Positions 12,101-22,900 of a DNA stretch of 64,000 nucleotides are shown here, in pieces. Below the pieces are notes generated by a model. It had not been told where the DNA came from and searched no databases. It saw nothing but the letters and a program-made list of their open reading frames with translations. How positions within the stretch are numbered: the first letter of the stretch is position 1; each line of letters starts with the position of its first letter. Origin of the DNA: Mycobacterium ostraviense (GTDB taxonomy: Bacteria; Actinomycetota; Actinomycetes; Mycobacteriales; Mycobacteriaceae); assembly GCF_002705925.1 (NCBI RefSeq), contig NZ_NKRE01000001.1:1061078-1125077 (forward strand), given 5' to 3'. Both the position numbers and the translations under genes were made by a program.

Positions 12101-12754
12101 GATGGTTGCCGCACGCCGGGCGACTTCGGCTTGCCGGCCCAGCGGCTTGAGCTGGCGCCGCAGCTCGGTGGTCAAATCGGTGAGCCGGGCCAGGTTCGCC
12201 GCCATCGCGTCCAGTTTGCGCAGCGCCTTCTCTTTGCGCTTGCGATGTTTGAGCACGCCCGCGGCTTCTTCGATGAAGGCCCGGCGCTCCTCGGGCCGCG
12301 ACTGCAGGATCTCGTCGAGCTTGCCCTGCCCGACGATCACATGCATCTCGCGGCCGATGCCGGAGTCGCTCAACAGCTCCTGCACGTCCATCAAACGGCA
12401 ACTGCTGCCGTTGATTTCGTATTCGCTCGCGCCGTCGCGAAACATCCGCCGGGTGATCGACACCTCGGTGTACTCGATCGGCAGCGCGTTGTCGGAGTTG
12501 TCGATGGTGACGGTGACTTCGGCCCGGCCCAGCGGGGCACGCGACGAGGTGCCGGCGAAGATGACGTCTTCCATCTTGCCGCCGCGCAGGGTCTTGGCCC
12601 CTTGCTCGCCCATCACCCACGCGAGCGCGTCGACCACGTTGGACTTGCCGGATCCGTTCGGGCCGACGACGGCGGTGATACCCGGCTCGAACCGCAGAGT
12701 CGTCGCCGCGGCGAAGGATTTGAAGCCCTTCAGCGTCAGACTCTTGAGGTACAC
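9140..12754 (-). CDS. smc: Chromosome segregation ATPase SMC
   Basis: The protein has 1204 residues, the usual length. The N-terminal head has Walker [10 protein letters not shown] at 32-40. Two long coiled coils rich in E, A, R and Q (about 165-500 and 680-1000) flank a globular hinge near 505-670. The C-terminal head has the ABC signature [10 protein letters not shown] and Walker [14 protein letters not shown]. It is the core of the condensin-like Smc-ScpAB complex that compacts and resolves chromosomes. It is transcribed with acyP and upstream genes (11 bp from acyP), with ftsY 73 bp downstream. A long open frame on the opposite strand is only a GC-codon shadow. Confidence 0.97.
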   Translation of the reverse strand: MYLKSLTLKGFKSFAAATTLRFEPGITAVVGPNGSGKSNVVDALAWVMGEQGAKTLRGGKMEDVIFAGTSSRAPLGRAEVTVTIDNSDNALPIEYTEVSITRRMFRDGASEYEINGSSCRLMDVQELLSDSGIGREMHVIVGQGKLDEILQSRPEERRAFIEEAAGVLKHRKRKEKALRKLDAMAANLARLTDLTTELRRQLKPLGRQAEVARRAATIQADLRDARLRLAADDLVGRRAERAAILDAENAMRREHDQAAVRLWVAAEELAAHEAALTELSQRAEAVQHAWFGLSALAERVGATVRIASERAQHLDVEPLTSADTDPRKPEELEAEAEQVAAAEQQLLAELAAARTRLEAARAELAERERQAAEADRAHLAAVRAEADRREGLARLAGQVETMRARVESIDDSVTRLSERIEEAAARAQQARAEFEAVQGRVGELDQGEVGLDEQHERTVAALRLADQRVAELQVAERDAERRVASLRARIDALSVGLDRKDGAAWLARNHGGAGVLGPIAQLVKVRPGYEAALAAVLGAAADALAVDGPGAARAAVSALKEADGGRAALVLSDWPAPDNPAPELSGGARWALDLIEAPPRLRGAITAMLSGVAVVNDLAEALNLVAVRPQLRAVTLDGDLVGAGWVSGGSDRKPSTLEITSEIDKARSDLAAADAQVAHLSAALSGALTEQAARQDSADQALAALNESDATISATYEQLGRLGQDARAAEEEWTRLLRQREELEAGRAQTLEEVIELETRLRNAQQTQHVQAAEPSTAAARQAIAAATDSARAVEVEARLAVRTAEERANVVRGKADSLRRAAAAEREARLRAQQALEARLRSAAVAAAVAESGRLLAWRLNRVVDAASQLRDELAAERRQRLAAMAAVREETNTLSARVAKLTDSLHRDEVADAQAAMRIEQLEHMVLEQFGMAPADLIAEYGPEVPLPPTELEMAEFEQARERGEQVVAPAPMPFDRATQERRAKRAERDLAELGRVNPLALEEFAALEERYNFLSTQLEDVKAARKDLLDVVADVDARILQVFSDAFVDVEREFRVVFGSLFPGGEGRLRLTAPDDMLTTGIEVEARPPGKKVTRLSLLSGGEKALTAVAMLVAIFRARPSPFYIMDEVEAALDDTNLRRLLGLFEQLRDRSQLIIITHQKPTMEVADALYGVTMQGDGITAVISQRMRGQQLDALVANSS

Positions 12755-12765
12755 GAGCAGCCAGA

Positions 12766-13047
12766 TTACCGCTCGCTGAACCCGGCGATCCGCTCCGACG
12801 CCTCCGACCAGTCGGCGACCACCTTGTCAACGCGACCAGGGGTGGCGCGGCCCCGCAGCAGCCGCAGCAACTGCTCCCCGGACTCACGCGGCCCCTGGGC
12901 GACCACCAGCACGCGGCCGTCAGCCTGGTTGGCCGCGTAGCCGGTCAGGCCCAGCTCCAGCGCCCGGCAGCGGGTCCACCAGCGGAAACCGACGCCCTGG
13001 ACCCGCCCGTGCACCCAGGCGGTCAGCCGCACCTCAGCAGCCGACAT
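12766..13047 (-). CDS. acyP: Acylphosphatase
   Basis: The protein has 93 residues. The acylphosphatase signature [11 protein letters not shown] is at 14-24, with the catalytic arginine and phosphate-binding loop; the second conserved element, [11 protein letters not shown] with its Asn, is at 36-46. It hydrolyses carboxyl-phosphate bonds such as those of acetyl phosphate or acylated enzymes. It overlaps the end of the OsmC-like gene by 14 bp and precedes smc by 11 bp, so it is in the same transcript. It corresponds to Rv2922A. Confidence 0.93.
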   Translation of the reverse strand: MSAAEVRLTAWVHGRVQGVGFRWWTRCRALELGLTGYAANQADGRVLVVAQGPRESGEQLLRLLRGRATPGRVDKVVADWSEASERIAGFSER

Positions 13048-13447
13048 CGGCGACCTCGACGTTGACGGTGGTGCCCGACTTCAAGGTGCGCCCGACGGTG
13101 CACACCAGGTCGATGGCCCGGTCGACGACCAACAGCAGGCGCTCCTTCTCCTCGGCGGCCAGTCCCGACAGGTCGAGCTCCAGGGTTTCCTCGAGCAACG
13201 GATAGCGCTCCTGGTCACGGTCGGCCGCACCCGATACCTTGATCACCGCCTGGTAGTCGTCGCCCAGGCGACGGGCCAGCGGCTGATCACTGGACATGCC
13301 GCTGCAGGCGGCCAGCGCGATCTTCATCAGCTCACCGGGGGTGAACACCCCGTCGACGTCTTCGGAGCCCACGAGCACCTGCGCTCCGCGCGAGCTGTAT
13401 CCCGTATAGCGGCGAGTGCCGGTGCGTTCGACCCACAGTTGCGTCAT
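13034..13447 (-). CDS. OsmC/Ohr-family protein (Rv2923c-like)
   Basis: The protein has 137 residues with the OsmC fold pattern: N-terminal beta strands, then FTPGELMKIALAACSGM with the first reactive cysteine and, near the C-terminus, DLVCTVGRTLK with the second. OsmC/Ohr proteins reduce organic hydroperoxides with this cysteine pair. The exact substrate cannot be judged from sequence. It lies in the fpg-to-smc gene string, 69 bp after fpg, and overlaps acyP by 14 bp. Confidence 0.85.
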   Translation of the reverse strand: MTQLWVERTGTRRYTGYSSRGAQVLVGSEDVDGVFTPGELMKIALAACSGMSSDQPLARRLGDDYQAVIKVSGAADRDQERYPLLEETLELDLSGLAAEEKERLLLVVDRAIDLVCTVGRTLKSGTTVNVEVADVGC

Positions 13448-13516
13448 GGCTTCTTTGTACCGGTTGGTGACCGGGCGTCCTTGCGCCCAGTGACGCCGAC
13501 CTCGATGATCTCGACG

Positions 13517-14377
13517 TCAACGCCGCGGCCGCGGCTGGCATCGCGGACAGTAGAACGACGAGCGGTTCATGAACTTCTCCCGGCGAATCACCGCGCCGCA
13601 GCGCCGGCAGTTCTGGCCGTCGCGGCCGTAGGCGTCCAGCGATCGGTCGAAATAGCCCGACTCGCCGTTGACATTGACATACAGCGAATCGAACGAGGTC
13701 CCACCCTGGGCCAGCGCGTCACGCATCACCTCGGCGGCGGCATCAAGGACGGCGCCCAGTTGCCGGCGGGTCAGAGTGGCGGCCAGCCGGGCACCGTTCA
13801 CCTTGGCGCGCCACAGCGCTTCGTCGGCGTAGATGTTGCCGATTCCGGAGACCACCTGTTGGTTCAGGAGCTGGCGCTTCAGTTCGGAATGTTTGCGCCG
13901 CAACACCTCAACGACGGCATGGGCGTCGAACCGTGGGTCGAGCGGATCCCGCGCCAGGTGGGCGACCGGCGCCGGCACCACGTTGCCGTCCACGGTCACC
14001 AGGTCGGCGAGCAGCCACCCGCCGAAGGTGCGCTGGTCGGCAAAGCTCAGCACGGTTCCGTCGTCGAGCAGGGCGGAGATCCGGACGTGGTCGGAGCGCG
14101 GGACTGCCCCCAGCAACATCTGTCCGCTCATGCCCAGGTGCACCACGAGTGCGCTGTCGGGGTTATTCGGGCTATCCAGCGTCAACCACAAGTACTTGCC
14201 GCGCCGGTCGGTTCCGGTGATTCGCGCGCCCAGCAGCCGCGCCGTCAAGTCGGCGGGTCCGGCCTCGTGGCGGCGTACCGCCCGGGGGTGATGAACCCGA
14301 ACCGCGGTCATCCTCTTGCCCACCACGTGGGCCGCAAGGCCGCGCCGCACCACCTCGACCTCAGGTAGTTCGGGCAT
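13517..14377 (-). CDS. fpg: Formamidopyrimidine-DNA glycosylase Fpg/MutM
   Basis: The protein has 286 residues. After removal of Met the N-terminus is PELPEVE, giving the catalytic Pro1 and Glu2. The helix-two-turn-helix region is near 165-190, and a C-terminal zinc finger of four cysteines is C(RR)C...C(PR)C around 257-281. It excises oxidised purines such as 8-oxoguanine and cuts the strand by beta/delta elimination. The ATG lies immediately after the rnc stop with no gap, so translation is probably coupled. Confidence 0.96.
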   Translation of the reverse strand: MPELPEVEVVRRGLAAHVVGKRMTAVRVHHPRAVRRHEAGPADLTARLLGARITGTDRRGKYLWLTLDSPNNPDSALVVHLGMSGQMLLGAVPRSDHVRISALLDDGTVLSFADQRTFGGWLLADLVTVDGNVVPAPVAHLARDPLDPRFDAHAVVEVLRRKHSELKRQLLNQQVVSGIGNIYADEALWRAKVNGARLAATLTRRQLGAVLDAAAEVMRDALAQGGTSFDSLYVNVNGESGYFDRSLDAYGRDGQNCRRCGAVIRREKFMNRSSFYCPRCQPRPRR

Positions 14378-15099
<722 letters not shown>

Positions 15100-15103
<4 letters not shown>

Positions 15104-15693
15104 CGCTCACCTCGATCCGCGGCGCCGGGGCGCCGGGCCGTGACGATGTCGGCCAGCTTCGCCCACCTGGAGTCGATCTGGTCATGGTGATGGTCGGGGT
15201 CGGTGTCCAGCACGACTCCGCACTGCGGGCATAGCCCGGGGCAGTCGGGCCGGCAGACCGGGGAAAACGGCAGTTCCAGGCCCACCGCGTCGATGATCGA
15301 CTGTTCGAGATCGATCTTCTCGTCGACGACGTGCCCGACCTCGTCCTCCTCGGTGGTGGCCGCGGTGGTGCTGTTGGGATAGGCGAACAGTTCGGTCAGG
15401 GCAACCCGTACCCGGCCCTGTATCGCGGTCAGGCAGCGGGAGCACTCCCCGGTCGTGGGGGCGGTAACCGTCCCGGTGACCAACACTCCCTCCGAAACCG
15501 ACTCCACGCGCAGGTCAAGGGCCAGCGGCGCACCCCGCTGGATGGCAATCAGCTCCACGCCGATGCGGGTGGGGCTGTCCACGGTGTCCTGCACGGTGAA
15601 CATGGCCCCGGGGCGACGCCCCAGCCGGGCGATGTCAATCGCCATCGGCGCGGTCAGACGCCCGTGGGCTGTACGGCTGTGCTGCCTCGCCAT
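15100..15693 (-). CDS. YceD/DUF177 family protein (Rv2926c-like)
   Basis: The protein has 197 residues from ATG at 15693, chosen because AGGA lies just upstream. An in-frame start at 15918 would add about 75 residues, mostly proline/alanine-rich sequence without family character. The core has the DUF177 pattern, including the CSRC pair near 93-96 and a cysteine cluster [12 protein letters not shown] around 160-171, likely a metal site. YceD family proteins are usually encoded near rpmF and acyl-lipid or ribosome genes and have been linked to rRNA accumulation; here rnc is directly downstream. The function in mycobacteria is not established. Confidence 0.82.
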
Positions 15694-15793
15694 AGGAGAG
15701 ATCCTACGGCGCGCGCCGGGCTCTGGCGGGAATCCACCGCCTGCCGCGCCGAACCCCACCGCCGCGGCGGACCCTCCTGCGGCGGGAACTCGA

Positions 15794-16531
15794 CTAGCGC
15801 GTTGCGTAGTCGTGTGTGCCGGCAGCGGTGCGAAGCTGATGGCGGCCTCGTCCGACGGAGCGCAGTGTGCCGTTGAGCATTTCTTCGAATTCGGCAAGCT
15901 TGGTGTCCACATAGACATCGCATTCGCCGCGCAGCCGGTCGGACTCGGCGTGCGCCGTGTCGATGAGGCGGGTGGCCTCCGCAGTGGCCGCCTGCACGAC
16001 CTCGTTCTGCGACACCAGGCGCTGCTGTTCCTTGATGCCCTCTTGCACCGCCTTCTCGTAGGAGATGTTGCCGCTTTCGATCAGTCGATCGCATTCGGAC
16101 TTGGCCCGGCTGATGCTGGCCTCGTACTCCCGTTTGGCTGAGGCGGCAAGGCGCATCGCCTCCTCCCGGGCGTCTGCGACCATCCGCTCACTGTGCTGGC
16201 GCGCTTCGCCCACCATTCGATCGGCCTGGGATTTCGCGTCGGACAGAATCCGGTCCGCCTCCGCGCGGGCATGGTTCAGCATCGAGTCCGCCTCGGTGGT
16301 CGCCGCGGAAACCATGGAGTCGGCATGCGCTTTTGCGTCGTGCAGCATCGAATCGCGGGCGTCGAGCACGTCCTGCGCGTCATCGAGTTCGCCGGGGATC
16401 GCGTCCTTGATGTCGTCGATCAGCTCGAGCACATCGCCGCGTGGTACCACGCAGCCCGCGGTCATCGGCACGCCGCGGGCTTCTTCGACAATTGCGCTCA
16501 ATTCGTCGAGCGCTTCAAAGACTCGGTACAC
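15794..16531 (-). CDS. Coiled-coil DivIVA/Wag31-like protein (Rv2927c-like)
   Basis: The protein has 245 residues from GTG at 16531, matching the H37Rv length. A GGGAGG ribosome site lies 8 bases before this GTG but only 2 bases before an alternative ATG at 16537. A short N-terminal region is followed by a nearly continuous coiled coil (about 60-215) with an ~11-residue pattern of A-x-A-D-x-(I/M)-(L/V) repeats. The C-terminus is RHQLRTAAGTHDY. Similarity to DivIVA and ATPase B-subunit-like stalks suggests a structural role at the membrane or septum (inference). It is divergent from tesA. Confidence 0.85.
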   Translation of the reverse strand: MYRVFEALDELSAIVEEARGVPMTAGCVVPRGDVLELIDDIKDAIPGELDDAQDVLDARDSMLHDAKAHADSMVSAATTEADSMLNHARAEADRILSDAKSQADRMVGEARQHSERMVADAREEAMRLAASAKREYEASISRAKSECDRLIESGNISYEKAVQEGIKEQQRLVSQNEVVQAATAEATRLIDTAHAESDRLRGECDVYVDTKLAEFEEMLNGTLRSVGRGRHQLRTAAGTHDYATR

Positions 16532-16607
16532 GGCCATATCCTCCCGGCATCCCTGCATGACGTTGTTGTTACCAGTGTGCCTGTTGTTATCTCTGTGACG
16601 CCGGTGG

Positions 16608-16615
16608 CGACGTCG
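16608..16615. promoter_or_regulatory. Isolated CGACGTCG palindrome in the Rv2927c-like/tesA divergent region
   Basis: This is a fourth copy of the 8-bp palindrome that occurs three times in phase at 16743-16770. It sits nearer the leftward gene, so the same factor might act on both divergent promoters. The palindrome is CG-rich and could be chance. Confidence 0.3.
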
Positions 16616-16742
16616 GTGTGTCGGCCTGTTTCCCGGCTTCGGCCGACACCGCGGGCTGCACCCGCCGCACCCCCGAAGCCGGCCGGGCTGGCGCGGCGTT
16701 CGTGCGCGATCTCCGTGATGGCCACCCTCGGGTTCCCGGCGC

Positions 16743-16770
16743 CGACGTCGGGCGACGTCGGCCGACGTCG
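16743..16770. promoter_or_regulatory. Three tandem CGACGTCG palindromes, 10-bp period, upstream of tesA
   Basis: Perfect 8-bp palindromes lie at 16743-16750, 16753-16760 and 16763-16770. The 10-bp spacing puts all three on one face of the helix, and the last ends next to the expected -35 position of the tesA promoter. This geometry fits cooperative binding of an activator or repressor. The factor is unknown. Confidence 0.5.
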
Positions 16771-16794
16771 ATGTGCATGTTCGGTGGGCCACGG

Positions 16795-17538
<744 letters not shown>

Positions 17539-17565
17539 CTGCGACAAACCTGGCCGGCACCGTAC

Positions 17566-17590
17566 GCGCCAGCGGTGTCATTCCTGGCGC
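17566..17590 (+). terminator. Stem-loop after tesA, possible terminator
   Basis: GCGCCAG at 17566-17572 and CTGGCGC at 17584-17590 are perfect 7-bp arms with an 11-base loop, 28 bp after the tesA stop. There is no U-tract, which is common for mycobacterial terminator candidates, so the strength is uncertain. Confidence 0.42.
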
Positions 17591-17724
17591 TTGCTGCCGA
17601 AGTTCGCCACCGCTCGGCGCCGGAGCCGGCCGGATGCCGCATCGGCAGGCGTATGCCGGACCAGGGGCCGGGTTGGCCGACCGACCGCCGCGCGCCCGCT
17701 GGCGCATCACCCCCCGGGCAAGGC

Positions 17725-17740
17725 TGTGAACTATGTCACA
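17725..17740. promoter_or_regulatory. Perfect CRP-type site TGTGA-N6-TCACA
   Basis: TGTGAACTATGTCACA is an exact match to the cyclic-AMP receptor consensus, which mycobacterial CRP (Rv3676 type) also recognises. It lies 187 bp after the tesA stop and 467 bp before fadD26, so it would act on a promoter well inside the long leader. Confidence 0.6.
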
Positions 17741-18000
17741 ACGAGACGCCGGTCCCAAAGTGCTGGCACCAGCGTGCCAGAATCGAGATACCAACTCTCA
17801 CTGCACTAGTCATCTGTCACTGATGTATCAAACGTCACATCTGCCACCCCGGCTCACGGCGGACTGCCTGGTACAAAGGCTTAATGCTGGTCGGAACGGT
17901 GCGATGGCGGGCGGTAGCATTGGCGGACGCTGTGGGGAAAGTGTGGATTTTCCAAATACTGCCCGCACCCGTCCCGAGAGGTGGTTACCTTACGTAGACC

Positions 18001-18102
18001 GACTAGTCGTATGGGGAACGGGTTCATTCTGGGGGCGGTCAGCATAGGCACATCGGTGTGCTTCAACAGCAACAGCTGCCTCCTCGTCATAGCGGACTAG
18101 TC
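18001..18102. repeat. Two GACTAGTC palindromes in the fadD26 leader
   Basis: Perfect 8-bp palindromes lie at 18001-18008 (10 bp if the flanking C18000 and G18009 are counted: CGACTAGTCG) and 18095-18102, 94 bp apart, with a partial copy at 17805-17811. ACTAGT is rare in such GC-rich DNA. They lie 105-206 bp before fadD26. Confidence 0.4.
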
Positions 18103-18206
18103 AGCTCAGACCCGCGGGTTCCACGATGCTGGTCAGTCGCACTGTGGCAGTGATTCGCAGGTGCAACACACAATCAAAACCGACAAGCCGATGGGAGTTA
18201 AGTGCG

Positions 18207-19958
18207 ATGCCGGTGATCGACTCTTCCGTCCCTGCTTTGCTGAAGCAGCGGGCGGATCAGCACGCTGACACCACTGCGTATACATTCATCGACTACGGAT
18301 TGGACCCGAAGGGGTTCGCTGAGACTTTGACGTGGTCGCAGGTATACGGGCGTGCCTGCACCATAGCTGAAGAGCTCAAGTTGTATGGGTCACCGGGTGA
18401 TCGCGTGGCTATTCTGGCGCCGCAGGGTCTGGAATATGTCATTGCATTCCTCGGCGCACTGCAGGCGGGATTTATCGCAGTTCCGCTCTCCACGCCGCAA
18501 TATGGTATTCACGACGATCGCGTGTCCGCGGTATTGCGTGACTCCAACCCGGTCGCGATTCTGACGACGTCGGCGGTCGTCGCCGACGTCACGAAATACG
18601 CGAATGCGCAAGACGGACGGCCCGCGCCGTTCGTCATCGAGGTCGATCTGCTTGATCTGGACTCGCAACGTCAGCTCGCGACGCCACCGCGGCTGTCGAC
18701 CGGGGCGGCTTATCTGCAATACACCTCCGGTTCGACTCGCACGCCGGCAGGTGTCATCGTGTCGCACAAGAACGTCATCGCCAACGTGACGCAGAGCCTC
18801 TATGGCTATTTCGGCGGTCCCGAAATGCCGATCGACGCGGTGCTGCTCTCGTGGCTGCCTTTGTTTCATGACATGGGCCTGATTCTTGGAATATGCGCGC
18901 CGCTGGTCGCGGGCCGAAGCGCGGTCTTATTCAGTCCGATGTCGTTCTTGCGCCGGCCGGCCTGCTGGATGCAATTACTTGCCACAAGCGGAAGCTGCTT
19001 CTCCGCGGCACCGAATTTCGCCTTCGAATTGGCTGTGCGGCGGACGTCCGACGAGGACATGGAAGGGCTCGACCTCGGCAATGTGGTCGGAATCGTCAGC
19101 GGCAGCGAGCGCATCCACGTGGCCACTGTGAAGCGCTTCACCGAACGTTTCGCCCGGTACAACCTCAGCCCCGCGGCCGTGCGGCCCTCCTACGGGCTCG
19201 CGGAAGCGACCCTCTACGTGGCGGCTCCCGAGCCGGGCACCGCGCCCAGGACCGTTCGTTTCGACTACGAACAGTTGACTGCCGGGCAGGCCAGGCGCAG
19301 CGGAACCGACGGGCCGGTTGGCACCGAACTCATCAGTTACGGTTCGCCGGATCCGTCGGCGGTGCGCATCGTCGACCCCGAGACCATGATCGAGAATCCG
19401 CCGGGGACGGTCGGCGAGATCTGGCTGCACGGTGACCACGTTGCGTTGGGATATTGGCGCAAGCCGGAGCAGACCGCGCGCACGTTCAACGCCAAGCTGG
19501 TCAATCCCGCCCCGGGAGCGCCCGAGGGACCGTGGCTGCGGACCGGAGACCTGGGCGTCATCTCCGACGGCGAACTGTTCATCATGGGCCGCATCAAAGA
19601 CCTTCTCATCGTCGATGGCCGTAACCACTACCCCGACGACATCGAGGCGACGATCCAGGAGATCACCGGTGGTCGCGTCGCGGCGATAGCCGTCCCGGAC
19701 GACATCACCGAGCAACTGGTCGCGATCATCGAGCTGAAGAGACGCGGAGCCTCGGCCGAAGAGGCCATGCGCAAGCTGCGTTCGGTCAAACGTGAAGTCA
19801 CCTTCGCCATTTCGAGGTCACACAGCTTGCGTGTGGCCGACCTGGTTCTGGTCTCCCCCGGATCGATTCCGATCACCACCAGCGGCAAGATCCGCCGTTC
19901 GGCCTGTGTCGAAAGGTATCGCCGCGACGGCTTCAAACGCCTGGACGTGAGCGCATGA
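18207..19958 (+). CDS. fadD26: Long-chain fatty-acyl-AMP ligase FadD26
   Basis: The protein has 583 residues from ATG at 18207, the H37Rv length; GGGAG precedes it. An upstream in-frame ATG at 18126 lacks support. It is an ANL-superfamily adenylating enzyme of the FAAL class: AMP-binding P-loop [11 protein letters not shown] near 171-181, [12 protein letters not shown] around 330-341, and the GDLG and [20 protein letters not shown] blocks near 450-475. It activates long fatty acids as acyl-adenylates and passes them to the N-terminal carrier of PpsA instead of to CoA. It is the first gene of the PDIM operon. Its ATGA junction overlaps ppsA by 4 bp. Confidence 0.96.
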   Translation: MPVIDSSVPALLKQRADQHADTTAYTFIDYGLDPKGFAETLTWSQVYGRACTIAEELKLYGSPGDRVAILAPQGLEYVIAFLGALQAGFIAVPLSTPQYGIHDDRVSAVLRDSNPVAILTTSAVVADVTKYANAQDGRPAPFVIEVDLLDLDSQRQLATPPRLSTGAAYLQYTSGSTRTPAGVIVSHKNVIANVTQSLYGYFGGPEMPIDAVLLSWLPLFHDMGLILGICAPLVAGRSAVLFSPMSFLRRPACWMQLLATSGSCFSAAPNFAFELAVRRTSDEDMEGLDLGNVVGIVSGSERIHVATVKRFTERFARYNLSPAAVRPSYGLAEATLYVAAPEPGTAPRTVRFDYEQLTAGQARRSGTDGPVGTELISYGSPDPSAVRIVDPETMIENPPGTVGEIWLHGDHVALGYWRKPEQTARTFNAKLVNPAPGAPEGPWLRTGDLGVISDGELFIMGRIKDLLIVDGRNHYPDDIEATIQEITGGRVAAIAVPDDITEQLVAIIELKRRGASAEEAMRKLRSVKREVTFAISRSHSLRVADLVLVSPGSIPITTSGKIRRSACVERYRRDGFKRLDVSA

Positions 19959-22900
19959 CGGCGAGTATCAATGACGAAGCCGACCTTCGCCATTGGCTTG
20001 TCGACTACCTGGTGACCAATATCGGCTGTACGCCCGACGAGGTCGACCCCAATCTGTCACTGGCCGATCTCGGGGTGAGTTCGCGTGACGCGGTGGTGCT
20101 GTCCGGAGAGTTGACCGAGTTACTGGGCAAGACCGTATCCCCGATCGACTTCTGGGAACACCCGACGATCAACGCCCTGGCCGCATATCTCACCGCGCCC
20201 GAGCCCGATTCCGAGTCGGACGCGGCGCTCAAGCGCCCCGGTCGAAGCTCGTTGGAAGAGCCGATCGCCGTGATCGGCATGGGGTGCCGGTTTCCCGGGG
20301 GGATCACCGGCCCAGATGCGTTGTGGCAGTTTCTTTGTGACCGCCGTTCGGCGATCGGGAAGGTCCCCGACGAACGGTGGGAACAGTTCGACGACGGCTC
20401 GCCGGAAGTGCGGGCACTGCTGGACCGCACCACGCGGTGGGGCTCATTCCTGCCCGACATCGACGCATTCGACGCGGAGTTCTTCGAGATCTCCCCCAGC
20501 GAAGCCGACAAGATGGACCCCCAGCAGCGCCTGCTGCTGGAAGTAGCCTGGGAAGCGTTGGAACACGCCGGAATTGCGCCCAGCGCGCTGCGCCGCTCGC
20601 AGACCGGAGTATTCGCCGGGTCGTGCTTGAGCGAATACGGCGCTATCGCCTCCACCGATCTGTCGCAGGTCGACGGTTGGAGCAATACCGGCGGCGCGAT
20701 GAGCATCATCGCCAACCGCCTCTCGTATTTCCTCGACCTGCGCGGCCCGTCGGTGGCGGTGGATACCGCATGCTCGTCGTCGCTGGTGGCGATCCACCTG
20801 GCCTGCCAGGGCCTTCGGACGCAGGACTGCAACCTGGCCATCGCCGCCGGGGTGAATTTGTTGTTGTCCCCGGCCGTATTTCGCGGCTTCGACCAAGTCG
20901 GTGCGTTGTCGCCCACCGGTCATTGCCGCGCCTTCGATGCGGCCGCCGACGGTTTTGTGCGCGGCGAAGGCGCCGGGGTGGTGGTGCTCAAGCGGTTGAC
21001 CGACGCGCAACGCGACGGCGACCGAGTGCTGGCGGTGATCTGCGGTTCGGCGGTCAACCAGGACGGCCGCTCCAACGGGCTGATGGCCCCCAACCCCGCG
21101 GCCCAGATGGCCGTGCTCCGCGCGGCCTACACCAACGCGGGGATGCAGCCCAACGAAGTCGACTTCGTCGAAGCTCACGGCACCGGAACGCTGCTAGGCG
21201 ATCCGATCGAAGCCCGCGCCCTCGGCACTGTGCTGGGACGCGGACGCCCCGAGGACGCTCCCCTGCTCATTGGCGCCGTCAAGACCAATCTCGGACACAC
21301 CGAGGCCGCGGCCGGCATCGCCGGTTTCATCAAGACGGTGCTCGCGGTACAGCATGGCCGGATTCCGCCGAACCAGCGTTTCGAAAGCCCCAACCCACAC
21401 ATCCCGTTCGCCGACCTGCGGATGAAAGTCGTTGACACGCTGACGGAATGGCCGGAGACCGGCCATCCGCGGCGCGCTGGTGTGTCGTCATTCGGATTCG
21501 GCGGTACCAACGCGCACGTGGTGATCGAACAGGGCCAGGAAGTCTCACCGTCACCTGAACACGACCTGGACCCGGCGGTGTCGACGCTGGTGCTGGCGGG
21601 TAAGACGGCGCAGCGGGTGGCCGCGACGGCAGGGGTGCTGGCCGACTGGATGGAGGGCCCCGGCGCGGCGGTGCCGTTGCCCGATGTCGCCCACACCGTC
21701 AATCATCACCGGTCCCGGCAAGCCAAGTTTGGCACCGTGGTCGCGCGGGACCGTGCGCAGGCGGTAGCCGGATTGCGTGCGCTGGCCGCCGGTCAGCACG
21801 CCATTGGTGTGGTCGGCCCCCAGGAGGGTTCGCCGGGGCCGGGCACCGTGTTCGTCTACTCCGGTCGCGGCTGGCAATGGCCCGGCATGGGCCGCCAACT
21901 ACTGGCTGACGAGCCCGCTTTCGCTGAGGCCATCGCCGACCTGGAGCCGGTGTTCGTCGAACAGGCCGGCTTCTCGCTGCACGACGTGCTCGCCAATGGC
22001 AAGGAACTGGTCGGCATCGAACAGATTCAGCTGGGCCTGATCGGCACGCAGCTGGCACTGACCGCGCTGTGGCGCTCCTACGGAGTGCAACCCGACGCGG
22101 TGATCGGCCACTCGATGGGCGAGGTGGCCGCCGCCGTGGTCGCCGGAGCGCTGACACCTGCCGAGGGCTTGCGGGTGACGGCGACGAGGTCTCGCCTGAT
22201 GGCGCCGTTGTCCGGGCAGGGCGGCATGGCCCTGCTCGAACTCGACGCCACCGAGACCAAGGCGCTCATCGCCGACTACCCGCAACTGACACTGGGGATA
22301 TACAACTCGCCGCGCCAGACCGTGATCGCCGGTCCCAGCGGGCAGATCGACGAATTGATCAGCCGGGTGCGGGCCCGGGATCGGTTCGCCAGCCGCGTCA
22401 ATATCGAAGTGGCGCCGCACAATCCGGCCATGGATGCGCTGCAGCCCCAGATGCGGTCGGAGCTGGCCGATTTGAGCCCGCGGACCCCGACGATTCCGGT
22501 CATCTCCACCACCTACGAAGACGTCGACACCTGCCCGGTGTTCGATGCCGAGCACTGGGCCACCAACATGCGCAACCCGGTGCATTTCCAGCAGGCCATC
22601 GCACGGGCCGGCGGCACCCACCACACCTTCATCGAGATCAGCGCACACCCGCTGCTGACTCAAGCCGTCATGGACACACTGCGCAGCGCTCAGCACGGAA
22701 CCCGATACATCAGCATCGGCACCCTGCAACGTGACAGCGACGACACCATCACCTTCCGCACCAACCTCAACACCGTCCACACCGACCATCCACCGCACAC
22801 GCCACACCCGCCCGAGCCGCACCCGCCCATCCCAACCACTCCCTGGCAGCACCACCGCCACTGGATCACCACCAAACGCTCGGCCCACGTTGCCAGTGCG

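Larger units (their letters stand above)
17539..18206. promoter_or_regulatory. Long regulatory region between tesA and fadD26
   Basis: These 668 bp contain no convincing gene. A 104-codon frame at 17733-18047 exists, but its composition is not gene-like; H37Rv has a small hypothetical (Rv2929) annotated here. Signals seen: the tesA stem-loop, a perfect CRP-type palindrome at 17725-17740, a compact inverted repeat at 17762-17780 (GCTGG-CA-CCAGC core), GACTAGTC palindromes at 18001-18008 and 18095-18102, and a partial copy ACTAGTC at 17805-17811. GGGAG about 10 bases before the ATG is the fadD26 ribosome site. No promoter hexamer pair stands out. This must hold the promoter of the 32-kb PDIM operon. 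Confidence 0.6.

Noticed and set aside
11225..12940. 571-codon open frame on the plus strand opposite smc
   Set aside because: Its protein is a proline/arginine/glycine-rich shadow with no family features, while the opposite strand encodes a complete SMC with all motifs.
13439..14368. 309-codon plus-strand frame opposite fpg
   Set aside because: Shadow of fpg, which has intact catalytic residues and zinc finger.
17733..18047. 104-codon frame in the tesA-fadD26 gap, near the place of hypothetical Rv2929
   Set aside because: No ribosome site, start codon inside the CRP-type palindrome, and no gene-like composition; I could not recall the Rv2929 sequence well enough to compare.
18126..18206. 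Upstream ATG for fadD26 (27 extra residues)
   Set aside because: The extension is not family-like; ATG at 18207 has a GGGAG site and gives the family length of 583.
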